Positions 10,546 to 22,865 of a DNA stretch of 64,000 bases are shown here, one piece after another. The notes under the pieces are model-generated. The model ran no database searches. It was not told where the DNA came from and saw only the letters and a list, made by a program, of their open reading frames with translations. The position numbers and the translations under genes were made by a program. The stretch comes from Adiantum capillus-veneris (Eukaryota > Streptophyta > Polypodiopsida > Polypodiales > Pteridaceae): positions 16,554,912 to 16,618,911 of the forward strand of contig CM043965.1 in assembly GCA_014529385.2 (NCBI GenBank). Direction: 5' to 3'. Every line of letters starts with the position of its first letter. Position 1 is the stretch's first letter.

Positions 10546-12359
10546 TTGTGTGTGTGTTTGATTGAAAATCCCCATCATTTAGAATCATATACTGAGAGAA
10601 CTTAAATACTGTTTGCACTTACCATGTTGTGTAAAGACGCAAAGTACAATCTTTTTGAAATTTTTTTGATTTATTACAAGATACTTCGATACATGAAAAA
10701 GTAGGAGCTTTTAGCCGGAACTCCTAGTAGATGAAAGCGGGGATCTTTACTTGCCAACCAACCACAAGTACAATTAACTAGAATTTATTTGCACTAAATG
10801 GGTGACACGTATATCAAGCAATCCCCACTGCTTGTTATCGCTGTCACACCCTGGACCCCAACCATAATCCTATTTATATGTTATGTTCTCCTTGGCTTGT
10901 CTATGTAAGTAGGGTCGGTCACGGTCTGTGAAGTTTTTAATGGGTTTACAAGGTTTGGAGATGGGGTCTCTAATTGCTATCGGCTTGGTTCGCTTTTTTC
11001 CTTTATGGGCTGTCATGAGCTTGTCCAGAATTTGTTGTAGCTTAAATTCATCTCGAGTGATGCTCATCCTAGCTGTCTGCCTGTATCCCTGTTTGTCACC
11101 AATGGTTACACTTATGAGTTGAGCATTCTTGGATACTATACCAAATGTTGCCGTAAGGGCAACCCTATCTTTGTGGTTCCTAATTATGCTTTGTAAGTTA
11201 TATCTAATTTGTGAAAATTTTGGCAACATTTCGCTTGAAAAAACGTTCCCTTTTCAAAAAAACCTTCTTATACACTGCTACTTGTCTTCATAAGGTTTGT
11301 CATATATCCCAATTGAAATCATTACTCCAGTCTTAGATAACAATCTTAAAGAAAAGTAGCTAAAAACTACTTCTTGTTTACAAAAACAATAAATTCACAG
11401 AATTTAGCATATGAAATCTATTCATCAAGGAAGTTGGCATATACCTTCCTTCACACTCTTAAATGCTAGGTAGTAATCAAAACAAACCAGGGTTACACAC
11501 ATGAGTTTAGTAGTCATAGATCTTTACACTACCTGTTGTTTGTACAACCATTATTTTCTAAAAACAAAACCTCTTATCTAATGACCTATATCCTTATAGG
11601 AGGTTGTCCTATATGCATCTCAACTCTTTTACATATTGAATGTTAGACCATAGTCATCAAACCCCCAATGATTACATATATGAGCTTATGTTTTTTAGAT
11701 TCTCTACTATATGCTGCCTTCGGGCAATTCATATCTCTATGGTTTGTATGTTATCATTCCATTTTGTAACTAAAAACCAAAAATTTCAAAAATTTTGGTA
11801 GCATTCTGTTTGTAACTCCTTTCTTTTTTTAAAAAAAGACCAGATTTACATCATGAAATCTATCCTCACAAGAGGTTGTCATATATCCTCTTTCAAACTT
11901 TTGATACATTTTTATGCAAGATAATACTTCTAACAAATTGATTTTTATGCAAGATAATACTTCTAACAAATTGATAAGGAAAAAAGCAAAAGACGGTTTT
12001 TAGCCACCACTGCTTAAACCTATTTGTATGCGAGGCTTTGTGTATCAAATCACTTGGTTAGTGCTTGCAGTAGCCATCCGTAGTGATACGCCTTTCCACT
12101 TAATGTTCAAGACACTGTTCCACTTGAAACTGCTTCTTCAACTGTCCAATCATTATGTATACCATATGAGTAAGTGCATGCTTATGGTTATGGCCATCAC
12201 CATACTTATGGTTCCGTGTGTGTAACCTCTGATGTTGGTTCTATACTCGAGACCAACTCGTTGGTATTTACTTATGATGCTTTAATGTATTTATATCCTT
12301 ATGCTTTAGTATACGCATGCCGAGCCGTACACACATAATTATGGCAAACCGTATGAGTA
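10546..12359 (-). repeat. pseudo-LTR, copy at the element's 5' side
   Basis: Direct repeat of 3655-5546. It contains an internal 37-base tandem duplication near 11905-11975 (GATTTTTATGCAAGATAAT repeated). Its upper end is defined by loss of similarity after GTATGAGTA at 12359. Confidence 0.85.
10870..11229 (-). CDS. 119-residue ORF inside the pseudo-LTR
   Basis: Begins ATG (MLPKFSQIRYNLQSI). The protein is basic (KGKKRTKPIAIRDP) with no membrane segment or known motif. The same frame is kept for 79 residues in the other pseudo-LTR copy, including conserved ITRDEFKLQQI and LISVTI segments, which suggests it was once coding. Expression is unproven, and it could be a chance frame in a young repeat. 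Confidence 0.4.
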   Translation of the reverse strand: MLPKFSQIRYNLQSIIRNHKDRVALTATFGIVSKNAQLISVTIGDKQGYRQTARMSITRDEFKLQQILDKLMTAHKGKKRTKPIAIRDPISKPCKPIKNFTDRDRPYLHRQAKENITYK

Positions 12360-12985
12360 TGTCATAATAATCAATATCTAATTCTCCTAAATGATTTTCT
12401 CATATTAAACTGATCATTTAATGTGGGGAAGTGCCAGGGGAGAAAAAGCTAGAATATTGGTTAAGCTAGCAGACCGGCCACAGTAGGGATCCAAAGGAGG
12501 GAAAATAGGGATCCAAAAGGGGGGCCATTTGCAAAAGAGCCATGTGCAACAATGGGCTAAAAAGACCCTAAGGTTCAGCCCATTAAGACTTCCAAAATGC
12601 TAAGGTTCCAAAATTCAAAGGTTATGTCCCAAGGTCAACCCTAGGGGAATTGGATGCTTTGTGTGTGTAAAATAGGTCTTTGCATATCCCTACATGGGAG
12701 GGGGCGAGCCTTTCTTCTAGGGGATGAGAGAGAAAGCCACACACACACACACACACACAAGCTCCCTTTCCACAAAGGGAATGAGGGACACATGTCAGCT
12801 CCCTAGGACAGATGCCCACAAGGTGTACCCAATTCCTATTGGATGGCCTTAGAGGTGGACCAATGAGAATTAGGCTAGAGTAAATCTAGTTTAATTAATT
12901 TAAAAACACTTAATAAAAAGAAACAATGAAAATTAAGTCTCCTGGATGATTATTGGACAGCCCGTGAAGGGGTCCAATAGGAATT
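12360..12985. other. noncoding region 5' of the copia relic, possible LTR remnant
   Basis: No protein-like frame. Contains a (CA)n tract near 12739-12760 and CCAAT-type words in both orientations. It sits directly before the copia gag and may be the remnant of its LTR and leader, but neither TG/CA ends nor a primer site were recognised. Confidence 0.35.
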
Positions 12986-13582
12986 GTGCAGCCCAATGGG
13001 CTACTTAATTCCTATTGGTCAGAATGGGGAAAGGTCCAATGGGGATTTAATTCATTTATGAGTAAAAGGATTAACTTCGGCAAAAGATTTATGGGATGCC
13101 CTATGTGGAGCATCATGCCATGGGATGTCAACAATGCCTCAAATAGGGTTTTGTTGATGAAGAAGCTTATGCGCATGAATATGAAAGAGGGTAATAATTT
13201 TCTTCTCACTTGAGCAAGTTCAACAACATGTTTTTGCAACTTACTTCAAAAGGTCTCAATTTCAATGATGAAATGAAGGACATTTTCTTGCTACATTTGC
13301 TACCATCATCATGGGATACCTTTAACACAACCTTAAGAAATTTTGCACCTAATGGAAATCTGGTTTTCAGTGATGTTGCTAGTGTGTTGGTCACTACGGA
13401 GATTCCATGTCAATCTCTTGATGCAAGTGTTCATGGTGATGCATATCATTGGCTAGTAGAAATCATGAGATAAGCAAAGGCAACGTGGTCATAGCCGCAG
13501 TCGTTCTCAAGATCACAGGCAAGGTTGTAGCAAGAGTCGCAGCAAAGACATGAGAAATGTTACTACTACTGAGAGGCGGAAG
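12986..13582 (+). pseudogene. Ty1/copia gag, 5' part
   Basis: Two frames joined by one shift near 13200: LMKKLMRMNMKEGNNF, then SKFNNMFLQLTSKGLNFND and LLPSSWDTFNTTLRNF, the pattern of copia gag proteins of the UBN2 type. It continues in another frame into an Arg/Ser-rich stretch (RGHSRSRSQDHRQ) that normally precedes the zinc knuckle, and is cut at 13582 by the LTR insertion. Gag would coat the element RNA. Confidence 0.75.
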
Positions 13583-14360
13583 TGAAAAATAGACCCGGTG
13601 GCCTCTACACCAAGACTATGCACAATGGCCTCATCATGGGGGATACACAGTAGGGGCACCACCTAGCAAGATATGCGGCTAGGATGCATACATATACACA
13701 ATGAAGCATGCCATGGAAAACAATTTCAAGATCCACACCCAAATGTGGAATGGGGTGGTCGGAGAATAAGGTGAGAGGAGTGGTGAATGAGTGAGAATGG
13801 GCTTGCTACTCGTGCATGTTAGTAAGGAAGATAATGAGGTAGGGGAAACTTGCGAGTATGCTCACTTATCATACCAGCGGTGGCGAATCCGCACACCTCA
13901 AGATGGAAGTAGCAAGATGATAGGAATATGAGAGGGAGAGAGAGAGAGTGTGTGTATGGTGGCGAATCCTCACACCTTTACATAAGCAGAAAAAAAAAGG
14001 CAAGGAACAAGCATATACCATACTCATAATGAGATGTATCCAAAGCGACACAAAGTATGGCACCAAGATGGAGTGTGTTTATTGCTTGCAAAAGATGAAT
14101 ACAATAGGTAGCGTATGGCAGGAAAATGAGAAGGGGACAAGATCGTAGGAGGCATAATGGAGAGATGGGAGTTGATGGCGAGGAATATCATGAGTCTGTC
14201 CACCCTTCTTCTTCTTGAAATTGTGCCTTCAACCCTTAATTAAAAGTGGTGTGGAGGTGTGGTGCTCATCTTTTGTGTATGGTGATGGTGATGATGATGG
14301 TGTTGTGATTATGTGATTAGGGTTCATGCTACAAGCATGTAGCACAAGAGTGTGTATGGA

Positions 14361-14366
<6 letters not shown>

Positions 14367-14396
<30 letters not shown>
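14367..14396 (+). repeat. (GT)n microsatellite
   Basis: About 15 GT units inside the solo LTR. Confidence 0.85.
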
Positions 14397-14398
<2 letters not shown>

Positions 14399-14429
14399 GT
14401 GTTTTTTTTCAAGTGAGCTCTCATGGCCT

Positions 14430-14440
14430 CCTTATATAGG
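14430..14440 (-). promoter_or_regulatory. TATA box of the solo LTR
   Basis: On the minus strand CCTATATAAGG, with the same GC-rich flanks (AGGCC) as the TATA box at 2792. Confidence 0.55.
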
Positions 14441-15513
14441 GAAGGAGGGGAGGATTTAGCAATATTTCTATTTGAGGTGAGTGTCCCACTTTGGTGACTA
14501 GGAAAATGGGGTGCATGTGACTATGGCTCCCATCTTGTCTCCTCATTATTTAAAATACCAGAGTCAATAGAGAGAGAAGATGAGAGAATGTGGGTAGGAT
14601 GTAGAGGATAGGAGATATTTACAATAGTCTAGCTTTGGCTAGACATAAGCTTATTAGGGAGAGAAGAGAGAGGTAAGAAATTTACAAGAGAGATTGTCAA
14701 AGGTGGATAGTTGTTGATGAGGATGGATCCTCCAAAAATGGTGATAGAATCACTCTAGACTTGCCAAGACCTCATTAAAAGAGCCTTGTCTCTTGTAATC
14801 ATGCTTGAAGACTTGTAGAACCATAGCCATTCTAGAGGGAAGAAAATTGGGGATGGCCTGTGTCACCATTACACGAGAAAATTGGGGTCCACTACAAAAA
14901 TCATATCTACGTGTTTATAACTTCAAAAATTCTGAAAAAAATTGAGCTAAAAGTTGAGATCATGAGCTACATCTTTCATGTTGAACGCTTCTTCAGATTC
15001 GGGGTTCTTCTCTACTTAAAAAATTCAGCCAAATAATGTATTATTTGTGGCTGCAAAGGTCTTTTGGTGGTCCCCTTTGAGTGGACTTCTCTCTTGCCTT
15101 CAAGTGTAAGCTCCTTCATGTGTATGAAAACATGACCTAGAGTTTTGAAAAGATTGGCAATCATGTAGATGGGGGTATTATTGAAATTTGAAAGTGGGGT
15201 TGAGGTTTGAAAATAAAAACTAGTGAATAAAATATTTGGTAGGGTGGAATAATATATATACATGAAAAATATATTAGAAAATACTAAACTATATAATGTA
15301 ATTTAGAATATATATATTTAATATTTAAGGTCAAAAGAGAGATCAACAAAGAAAGCTTACTTATTTATACTACATCGTGATTGATTAGCATAAGTCTTAT
15401 TTATTTAATAAAGGCTAAAACGTTTGTGAAAAAGAAAGAAAATATCAAAAGTAACTTATATAATAGGAAATATTTTGGTAAAAGGGCAAAAATATATGGG
15501 GGGTTCCCATGCA

Positions 15514-16415
15514 TGGAAAAGCTTGCCTCACTACCATAAAAAGGGACACTTGAAGAAATATTTATGTGCATTGCATCATGACAATGGCAAGGAGAAAGCA
15601 AAATCTGACAAACCTAAAAGCAACATGAAAATTGAAGAGCTTAATGTGGTTGAGTATCCAACCATTGCTTGATAGTTTCTAACGTGCCAAATAATGTGTT
15701 GATTTTCACATTGGATTTGAGTCCTGATGCATTGTTAGCTCTTGACAAGTGTTATGCGCACACTTGGATTGTGGACTCAGGTGCTAGCTTTCACGTGACT
15801 CCTCACAATGAGTGGTTTTCTATATACTCTGCCACTCATGGCACAGTGAAGCTAGGCAACTCTTATGAGCTTGATATATGCGGTGTGGGTAGAATCAAGT
15901 TTTCTATGTGTAATGGCACTGAGTTTATGTTGCACAATGTCAGACATGTACCCAAATTGAATTTTGGACAGCTGGATGATTTGGGTTACAGGACCATATT
16001 TGCTCATGGTTCTTGGATTATCAAGAAGGGAAATCTGGTCATGATTAAAGACCATAAATATGGCTCATTGTACTTACTTTATGTCTCTTTCGTGAAAGAC
16101 AATTCTATTTTTATAGTCAAGCTGCCATCTATAGAGTTGTGGCATAGCCGGCTCGGTCATATGAGTTAGAAAGGGATGAAAGTCTTGCAGCATTTTGTTT
16201 TTATTTGTGTGTTATTTACTCCAACTTCTCTTTATGTGAACATTGCATCTATGGCAAACAAACTAGGTTGACATCAATGCCTTTAGACAAGGAATTAGGA
16301 AGTCCTCTAGATCCATTCATAGAGACTTGTACGGACCTATGCCAATCAAATCTCTAGGGGGAGATACACTTCCTCAAATTCATAGATGATTCTACTAGAA
16401 AGGTGTGGGTTTATG
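15514..16415 (+). pseudogene. Ty1/copia zinc knuckle, protease and start of integrase
   Basis: Continues the gag interrupted at 13582. HYHKKGHLKKYLCA is a zinc knuckle that has lost its cysteines. The protease has the active site WIVDSGASFHVTP (about 15763-15800). ELWHSRLGHMS is the GAG-pre-integrase signature. After a stop, other frames read CEHCIYGKQTRLTSMP and FLKFIDDSTRKVWVYV of the copia integrase. Similarity ends near 16415; RT and RNase H are absent. Stops at 15671, 16167 and later make it nonfunctional. Confidence 0.8.
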
Positions 16416-17689
<1,274 letters not shown>

Positions 17690-18455
17690 ATCATTGCAGA
17701 TATTGCATCTCGCCCCTTCTGCCTCACTGATGCCGAGAAGACCCTTGTTGTTGAGCTTGCTGTTGTTGCTCTGGAAGAACTTTTACAAGTTCCCCAAGCT
17801 TCTGAACCCTTGTGGGTTTCTCATCCTTCCTATTCTACCATAGGTGCTCCTCTCAAATGTATTGATCATGATGTTTATGTCCAACGGTTCCCTCGCAACA
17901 TTGGCCCTATGCCTCCGGGGCTACACTCCGAGAGTACTCGCCACATTGGCCTTGTCATTATGAATTCTACCTCCCTTGTTGAGACCCTTATGGATGTGGG
18001 ACGCTGGGCAAAAATGTTCCCTTCCATTATCTCTCGAGATCTTTTCTACCGGCATTGCTAGAACTTTTGATGGCACCATTCAGCTGATGTACTCAGAGTG
18101 TCAACTGCCTACCCCACTGGTTCCCACTTGGTCAAACTACTTCTTGAGATATTCAAAGCGCATAGACCATCTATGGGTTGTTGTAGATGTCTCGATTGAT
18201 AGTCTACGTGGGAACCCGCCCCCTTCATTGTTACAGTGCAGAAGGTGCCCTTCTGGCTGTGTTATTGATGAGATTCCCAGTGGATATGCCAAGGTCACTT
18301 GGGTGGAGCATGTGGAAGCTGATTCTAGAGGGGTTCACAATTTGTACCAATCGTTTGTTAACTGCGGTATGGGATTTGGTGCTCAACAGTGGCTATGCAC
18401 ATTGCAAAGGGAGTGTGAGAGAATTGCAAGTGTCTTAGCAACTAATATACCAGTT
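17690..18455 (+). pseudogene. START-domain fragment of an HD-ZIP class IV transcription factor
   Basis: Reads EKTLVVELAVVALEEL, PLWV, FPRNIGPMPPGLHSESTR and MDVGRWAKMFPSIISR in one frame. After a one-base shift near 18040 it reads STGIARTFDGTIQLMY, ECQLPTPLVPT, VVVDVSIDSLRG, RCPSGCVIDEIPSGYAKVTW, VEHVEADSRGVHNLYQ and ATNIPVADM. These are the landmarks of the lipid-binding START domain in the GLABRA2/PDF2 family, which acts in epidermal gene control. The homeodomain and leucine zipper upstream and the C-terminal part are missing. About 250 codons run without an intron, which suggests a retrocopy. Promoter and start codon are absent. Confidence 0.85.
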
Positions 18456-18511
18456 GCAGATATGAATGGTAGTTCCACTCTCCCTTACATGACAGTCTAG
18501 TTATCTTGTAT

Positions 18512-18561
18512 GCTGCAATGGCAGAGTGGTAAGAGTGCTGCAATGGCAGAGTGGTAAGAGT
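18512..18561 (+). repeat. 25-base tandem pair with a tRNA A-box-like core
   Basis: Two perfect head-to-tail copies of a 25-base unit whose core TGGCAGAGTGG fits the pol III A-box. No B-box (GGTTCGANNCC) follows, so this is not a tRNA gene. It may be a tRNA-derived SINE fragment. Confidence 0.5.
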
Positions 18562-18585
18562 TAATAATATACCCTAAACCCTAAA

Positions 18586-19284
18586 TATAATGATTTCAGC
18601 CTTAGACTTTAGACTTTTAGTAGTTTTTCACTTTACTTCATTTTATTTTTACACCCAGACAATGGATTAAATCCACAAGCATTGTATTAGTTTGCTACCA
18701 TTATTTGTAGATCATTTTGTCCTTTTGAAGACGTTAAATATAACATCTTATTTCATTCCATTTCGTTTCTCCCGATGCTCAATCACAATGAATATCACAC
18801 CAAATTGCAGGGTCCACTTTCGCATTCGAGATTCCTCCACGTCTAGCCTGATTGCAGGATGATTACCAAACTTTCCCTTCTTATTAAGAACCCGTGCCGC
18901 CCAAGATTTGGAAGCAGTGACACTTGCAGATTTATTTGAACAAAAGCTGTGAAATATGGAATCAAAACATGTCACTTTATTGGAGTCAAATAAATTTCTT
19001 GAATGCTTTTATGTCTCTCAAAACTACATATAGCTTGCTTTGTCAATTGACATTAGGCCCAATAGTTTAAAATTGTGGGTTGAATTAAGCACATAAAGTG
19101 TTGGACAAGTAATTATAGTATCTTTCTGTGTACAGACCATGTGTGGAATACACTAGTCATAACTGCTTCGCTTACTTAAGTATGTGTTCATTGACTAACA
19201 ATCAAGGTGTTTCTATAAGCACTCTGAAATTGATTGCTAGCAATTTAGTGCAACTACTTCTTGCGTAATCAAAACAATACCGCT
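18586..19284. other. no recognisable feature
   Basis: AT-rich sequence with no protein-like frame, between the HD-ZIP IV fragment and the first gypsy LTR. Confidence 0.5.
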
Positions 19285-20330
19285 TGTTGGACGGATACGC
19301 CGTGACGGACGTCAGCATAGCGAGAACTCACCTAACATATAATGTCAACTGAGGATGGAGCTCAACCCACAGGTGCGTGGAAGCAAGCATAGGGTGTCAA
19401 TCTTCACTCGACCGACTCTTGACTAATTCCTACAGAGGTTTCTACCCAATGTCTAAGCTACAGCCTTCAAGAGTGCTTAAGAAGAGATTTCCTACAATGC
19501 TTACAAGAGCCAAACACCCATCAAACAGTCTCGAAACGCCACGCTCTCCCTAAGATCCATGAACCAAAATCTCAACCCAAAACACACGGTGCAAAATCGC
19601 GTAGGATATCTGGCCAAAATTTGTAGGTCGTCATTTCCAAAAACTAAAGTGCCTAATGTGTAGCTCTACTCAATGCGAACGCGTGGATATGCTGAAATGC
19701 AGAAACGGACAACGTATGCTCACCGAATCACCAGATGAAGCTCGTAGATGGAGCTCGCAAAACCGGACCGTACGCGCGCAATGTAGGTATTGGCGCGTAG
19801 CTCTCGTCGGGGGCAACACGCTACACTTCTCCGCACTCGATTTTGACCACTGGTACGCGTGTAGCGTCAAGAAGAAGCTCTCACTCTCTCTCGTACACAG
19901 TACGCTCACTCACAGACAGTAGATCAGATTATTAGAAGTCCCCTTACAAAGCTTTAGGTTTTGGCTTATATACTAAGCCTTAGAAAACCTAATGTCCGAC
20001 CAAAATGACCTTATTTGTCCCTAGGCTTCTATAGAGATTAATTACAACACCGTGAGCTGGCTTTCCTCATCCAACAAGCATTTGTGGCCAAAATACAATT
20101 GCCAACTTAAAATATGAAGTTCCCGTAAACATTACAAAAGTGGCCGTAATGGCTCAAAATAATAATAACGGGATATTCGATGATGTCCATGAGCTTGTAT
20201 CTTCACATTACAACATCCATCTTCGTCTTCATCACTTCATCAGCATCTTTATTTGGAATCTTTAGAGAATCTTTGAGAAATCTTCATGGAATCTTTGTGG
20301 AAGCGTTGTTCAAAGGTTGACCTGTCAACA
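19285..20330 (-). repeat. 3' LTR of gypsy-4
   Basis: Plus-strand ends are TGTTGGACGG and CCTGTCAACA, giving TG/CA termini in both directions. The left part closely matches the gypsy-1 LTRs (CGGACGTCAGCA, GCGAGAACTCACC, ACACTCGACCGACTC), but the right third differs, so it is a sister subfamily. The flanking 5 bases on the left are CCGCT; the partner lies outside the window or is lost. Confidence 0.8.
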
Positions 20331-20367
20331 CTCTCCCCCTCCGAAGTCTTGTCGTCCCCGACAAGAC
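20331..20367 (-). promoter_or_regulatory. gypsy-4 polypurine tract and upstream hairpin
   Basis: Minus strand: CGGAGGGGGAGAG touches the LTR start. Two bases upstream (20346-20367) is a perfect 9-bp stem, GTCTTGTCG with CGACAAGAC, and a GGGA loop in the element's sense. Confidence 0.75.
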
Positions 20368-21524
20368 CCTATGTCTGCAGTGGCCTTGATGAGTGCTTCA
20401 TGTTTTGGTGTTGGTTGAAGCTTTTGTTGTTGCAGTTGCTTCTACTAGATGCTTTGTATGTTGTAGAGTTACCTTTTTCTTGTACATGTAGTGTAGTTGA
20501 AGCCATAGCTCTCCCCCTCCGATTGGTTGTTGTAGCGTGAATAGGTTGAGTGAGGTTTGTTGTTACAGCAAGTCATTATCTTGGCAACTCTGTATTGTTT
20601 GTTCTTTGGGTGTCATCGTGCATGTGTACCTGTAATCTTGAAGCCTTTTTGAATTTTTTCTTGGCCATTCCCCTTTGATCTTCTAGTTGATGAGCATGTA
20701 GTTGTTTGGGGATGTCGTTGGTATGCTTTTTTGTGTTTTTATAAGAAAAATAAAATGTGGCGTATATTACAAAATGAAGGTCTTGGATACCTGGATAGGA
20801 CTAATGGGAAAAACCTAGTGGGAAAAAAATGCCTTTAGTCACAATTAAATGTGAGGCTATATGTACTTATGTTCGGATGTAACCGAGTTTTGTTGAGTTA
20901 AAGTACTTATGTCCATATGGCTACTATTATTTACTGGATATACATTGGATAAGTGTTAGTAGCTTGAAGTCAGAGTCATTGTTGTTGAGCAAATGCTCAT
21001 GAAACCTGTTACCGCTTCGTCATCGTCATTTTGTTGTGTAAGTGCATGGGTGGAACACAAATCGTGTCAAATTCAAATGTCCAATGATGGGACATTGTAT
21101 ATGCTTGCACAGATAGATGCATGGGAAACAATATGTTGTGCGAGAAGAGTTTGAATGGGTGCTTCCAGGAGTGAACGTAGCTAGAGAAGCAAAAATATAT
21201 TTGACTTCAAGAGCTACTGTTATTCACTAGAAGGGTTCTGGTCGGCGAGGTTTTTTCCACTCTCCTCATTGTGTTCATGTGCGTGAGTGTTTTCTGGACT
21301 ACTCTGCCACTCCACCATTTAAAATAGTATACTTTGACTCTTATGCTCACCTCTTCCAACATGAGTGACATGACTTTATGTATGCTCAACTCTCCAGCTT
21401 GAGCGTATATATATTAGCTAGACTCATAGACCATAGAGAAAATATTAGACTTGAAGCTTGGGTTTGACACTTTGCTCATTTAGTGGCTCAGTTGTCCGAC
21501 TCTAGACTCTTATGCCATGTATTT
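20368..21524 (-). other. 3' untranslated region of gypsy-4
   Basis: Between the W-x-P-K coding relic and the polypurine tract. No convincing frame; fragments are interrupted by many stops on both strands. Confidence 0.5.
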
Positions 21525-22865
21525 TTAATGGCGACTTGGACTTACTTGATCACGTCCTGAAATCCAATTCCATATGCTATTGAGGTTTAGGCCATTCTCT
21601 TTGGTTTGGTTTTGTGATGCCATTTTGTCAAATACATTGACAAATACCTGCTCTTCATGCTTTGGTAGCACACTGATGTTGCGTGGTGAGATAGGTTTTG
21701 AGGTTGAAGCAATGGTTGATGAAGTCTTCTTCCAGACCGTGTTCTTTAAAACTATGACTTCTTGTGGTAGACTAGTTGTGGGACTTTGTTGTTGCTTTCC
21801 GGCTATAGGTTTTGGAATCCAAGTTGTCCTTGGTCCTTGTGTGACCTGCTTTTCCACTTGCCTTGTTGCTTGTTTGTCTTGATGGTCCTTTGGCTTCAGT
21901 GCCCAAATATTGTTGTTACCTTTGTAAAAGCCTTGCTCCTATAGTAAATGACCAGGGATCCACCTTGGAGTTGTAGCACTCATGGTTGCGTAGTTGGGTT
22001 GTCGTTGTTGGGCATGTTGTGCTACATGAGTTTTCTTCATGATCTCAATGGAAGCTTTAATCTTTGGCAACCAAATTTGAGTGTTACCTGTATATTATCC
22101 TTGTGCTTCCAGTAGCTTGACTGGGATCATTCGTTGCACTGCTTGCCGTGTGACCTTAGCTTGACTTTATGGGGTATTTTCATCGCAGAGCTTTGACTTT
22201 GGTACCCACAACTGCTTCAATGTTTGTTGCTTGGAATGTCTTTGCTTCTTCTTCCTGTACCTATTTTTACTCTTGTATGAACAGTTAGACATGTGCTTGA
22301 TGCCCTGTTGATCTTGTTGTGAAGAGATACCACATGCTGGGTATGTCCAAGTTGTTACCTTTGGTTTTTTGACCCATACTTTGATGTTCTTGTCATAGTA
22401 GCCTTGAGCAGTGATTGAACTGTTTGATGCTATCCAACCTGTGACTTTTGCTTGTCGTGGTTCTTTTGATGCTGGTACCCAAATTGGATCTTTGTCCTTG
22501 ATATACTCCTTGGATACTAACACTTCGTTGACCTGCTTCTTTCTTTTGTGGAGGCTTTGTTGAGATGGAAACTTTGGTTGATAGACTTTGCGCTTTGGTT
22601 TCCATTGTGTTGTCGAGGGTTTGGCTTTTGATGTAGAGGCTTCTTTGTGTACGTGAATTGGCTGGGCTAAAGACTTTGACTGAAGTGAAGGATTTGGGTT
22701 GCAGAACACTGTTTCACTTGCTTTAGCTTTTCCTTTGTCGATAGTGGCCGAAGATCTTTGAGTTGTCGTAGGCTTAACCACTGTTGAAGATTCAGGTGCT
22801 TCTTCAAACATTTTCGCCCATTGCTTGGACAAAAACAAGTGTGTACTCATTTTTTGAGAGTCCAC
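21525..22865 (-). pseudogene. gypsy-4 W-x-P-K repeat region
   Basis: Lysine-, glutamine- and serine-rich sequence in one mostly open frame with several stops. At least seven spaced motifs of the form [aromatic context]-W-[VILA]-x-K are visible: DPIWVPASK, IKVWVKKPK, LKQLWVPKSK, TQIWLPKIK, PRWIPGHL, NNIWALKPK, TTWIPKPI. The overall charge is strongly basic. A similar set occurs at 30711-31268. No known catalytic domain; perhaps nucleic-acid binding. Confidence 0.55.

Larger units (their letters stand above)
3655..12359 (-). mobile_element. Penelope-like retroelement, apparently endonuclease-deficient
   Basis: Two direct repeats (3655-5546 and 10546-12359) flank a region whose minus strand encodes, in order, an unknown ORF, a Penelope-type N-terminal domain and a reverse transcriptase. 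The RT blocks are typical of the Penelope/telomerase branch rather than LTR or LINE elements. The flanking repeats fit the pseudo-LTRs known for PLEs. No GIY-YIG endonuclease was found downstream of the RT thumb (7240 down to 5547). The copy is broken by frameshifts and stops, so it is inactive. Confidence 0.75.
13583..15513 (-). repeat. solo LTR inserted in the copia gag
   Basis: On the plus strand it starts TGAAAAATAG and ends TTCCCATGCA, so both ends keep TG/CA. Read on the minus strand it has a TATA box (14430-14440), AG/GT tracts and the conserved box CTAGGTGGTGCCCC (13653-13666), and it shares its last ~80 bases with the LTR ending near 3290. There is no gag-pol sequence beside it. Flanks are GGAAG (left) and TGGAA/GGAAA (right), a possible imperfect target duplication. 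Confidence 0.65.

Noticed and set aside
18512-18561. Possible tRNA gene pair
   Set aside because: Only an A-box-like half is present; no anticodon arm, B-box or acceptor pairing.
18572-18585. Interstitial telomere
   Set aside because: Only two units; too short to claim a telomeric origin.
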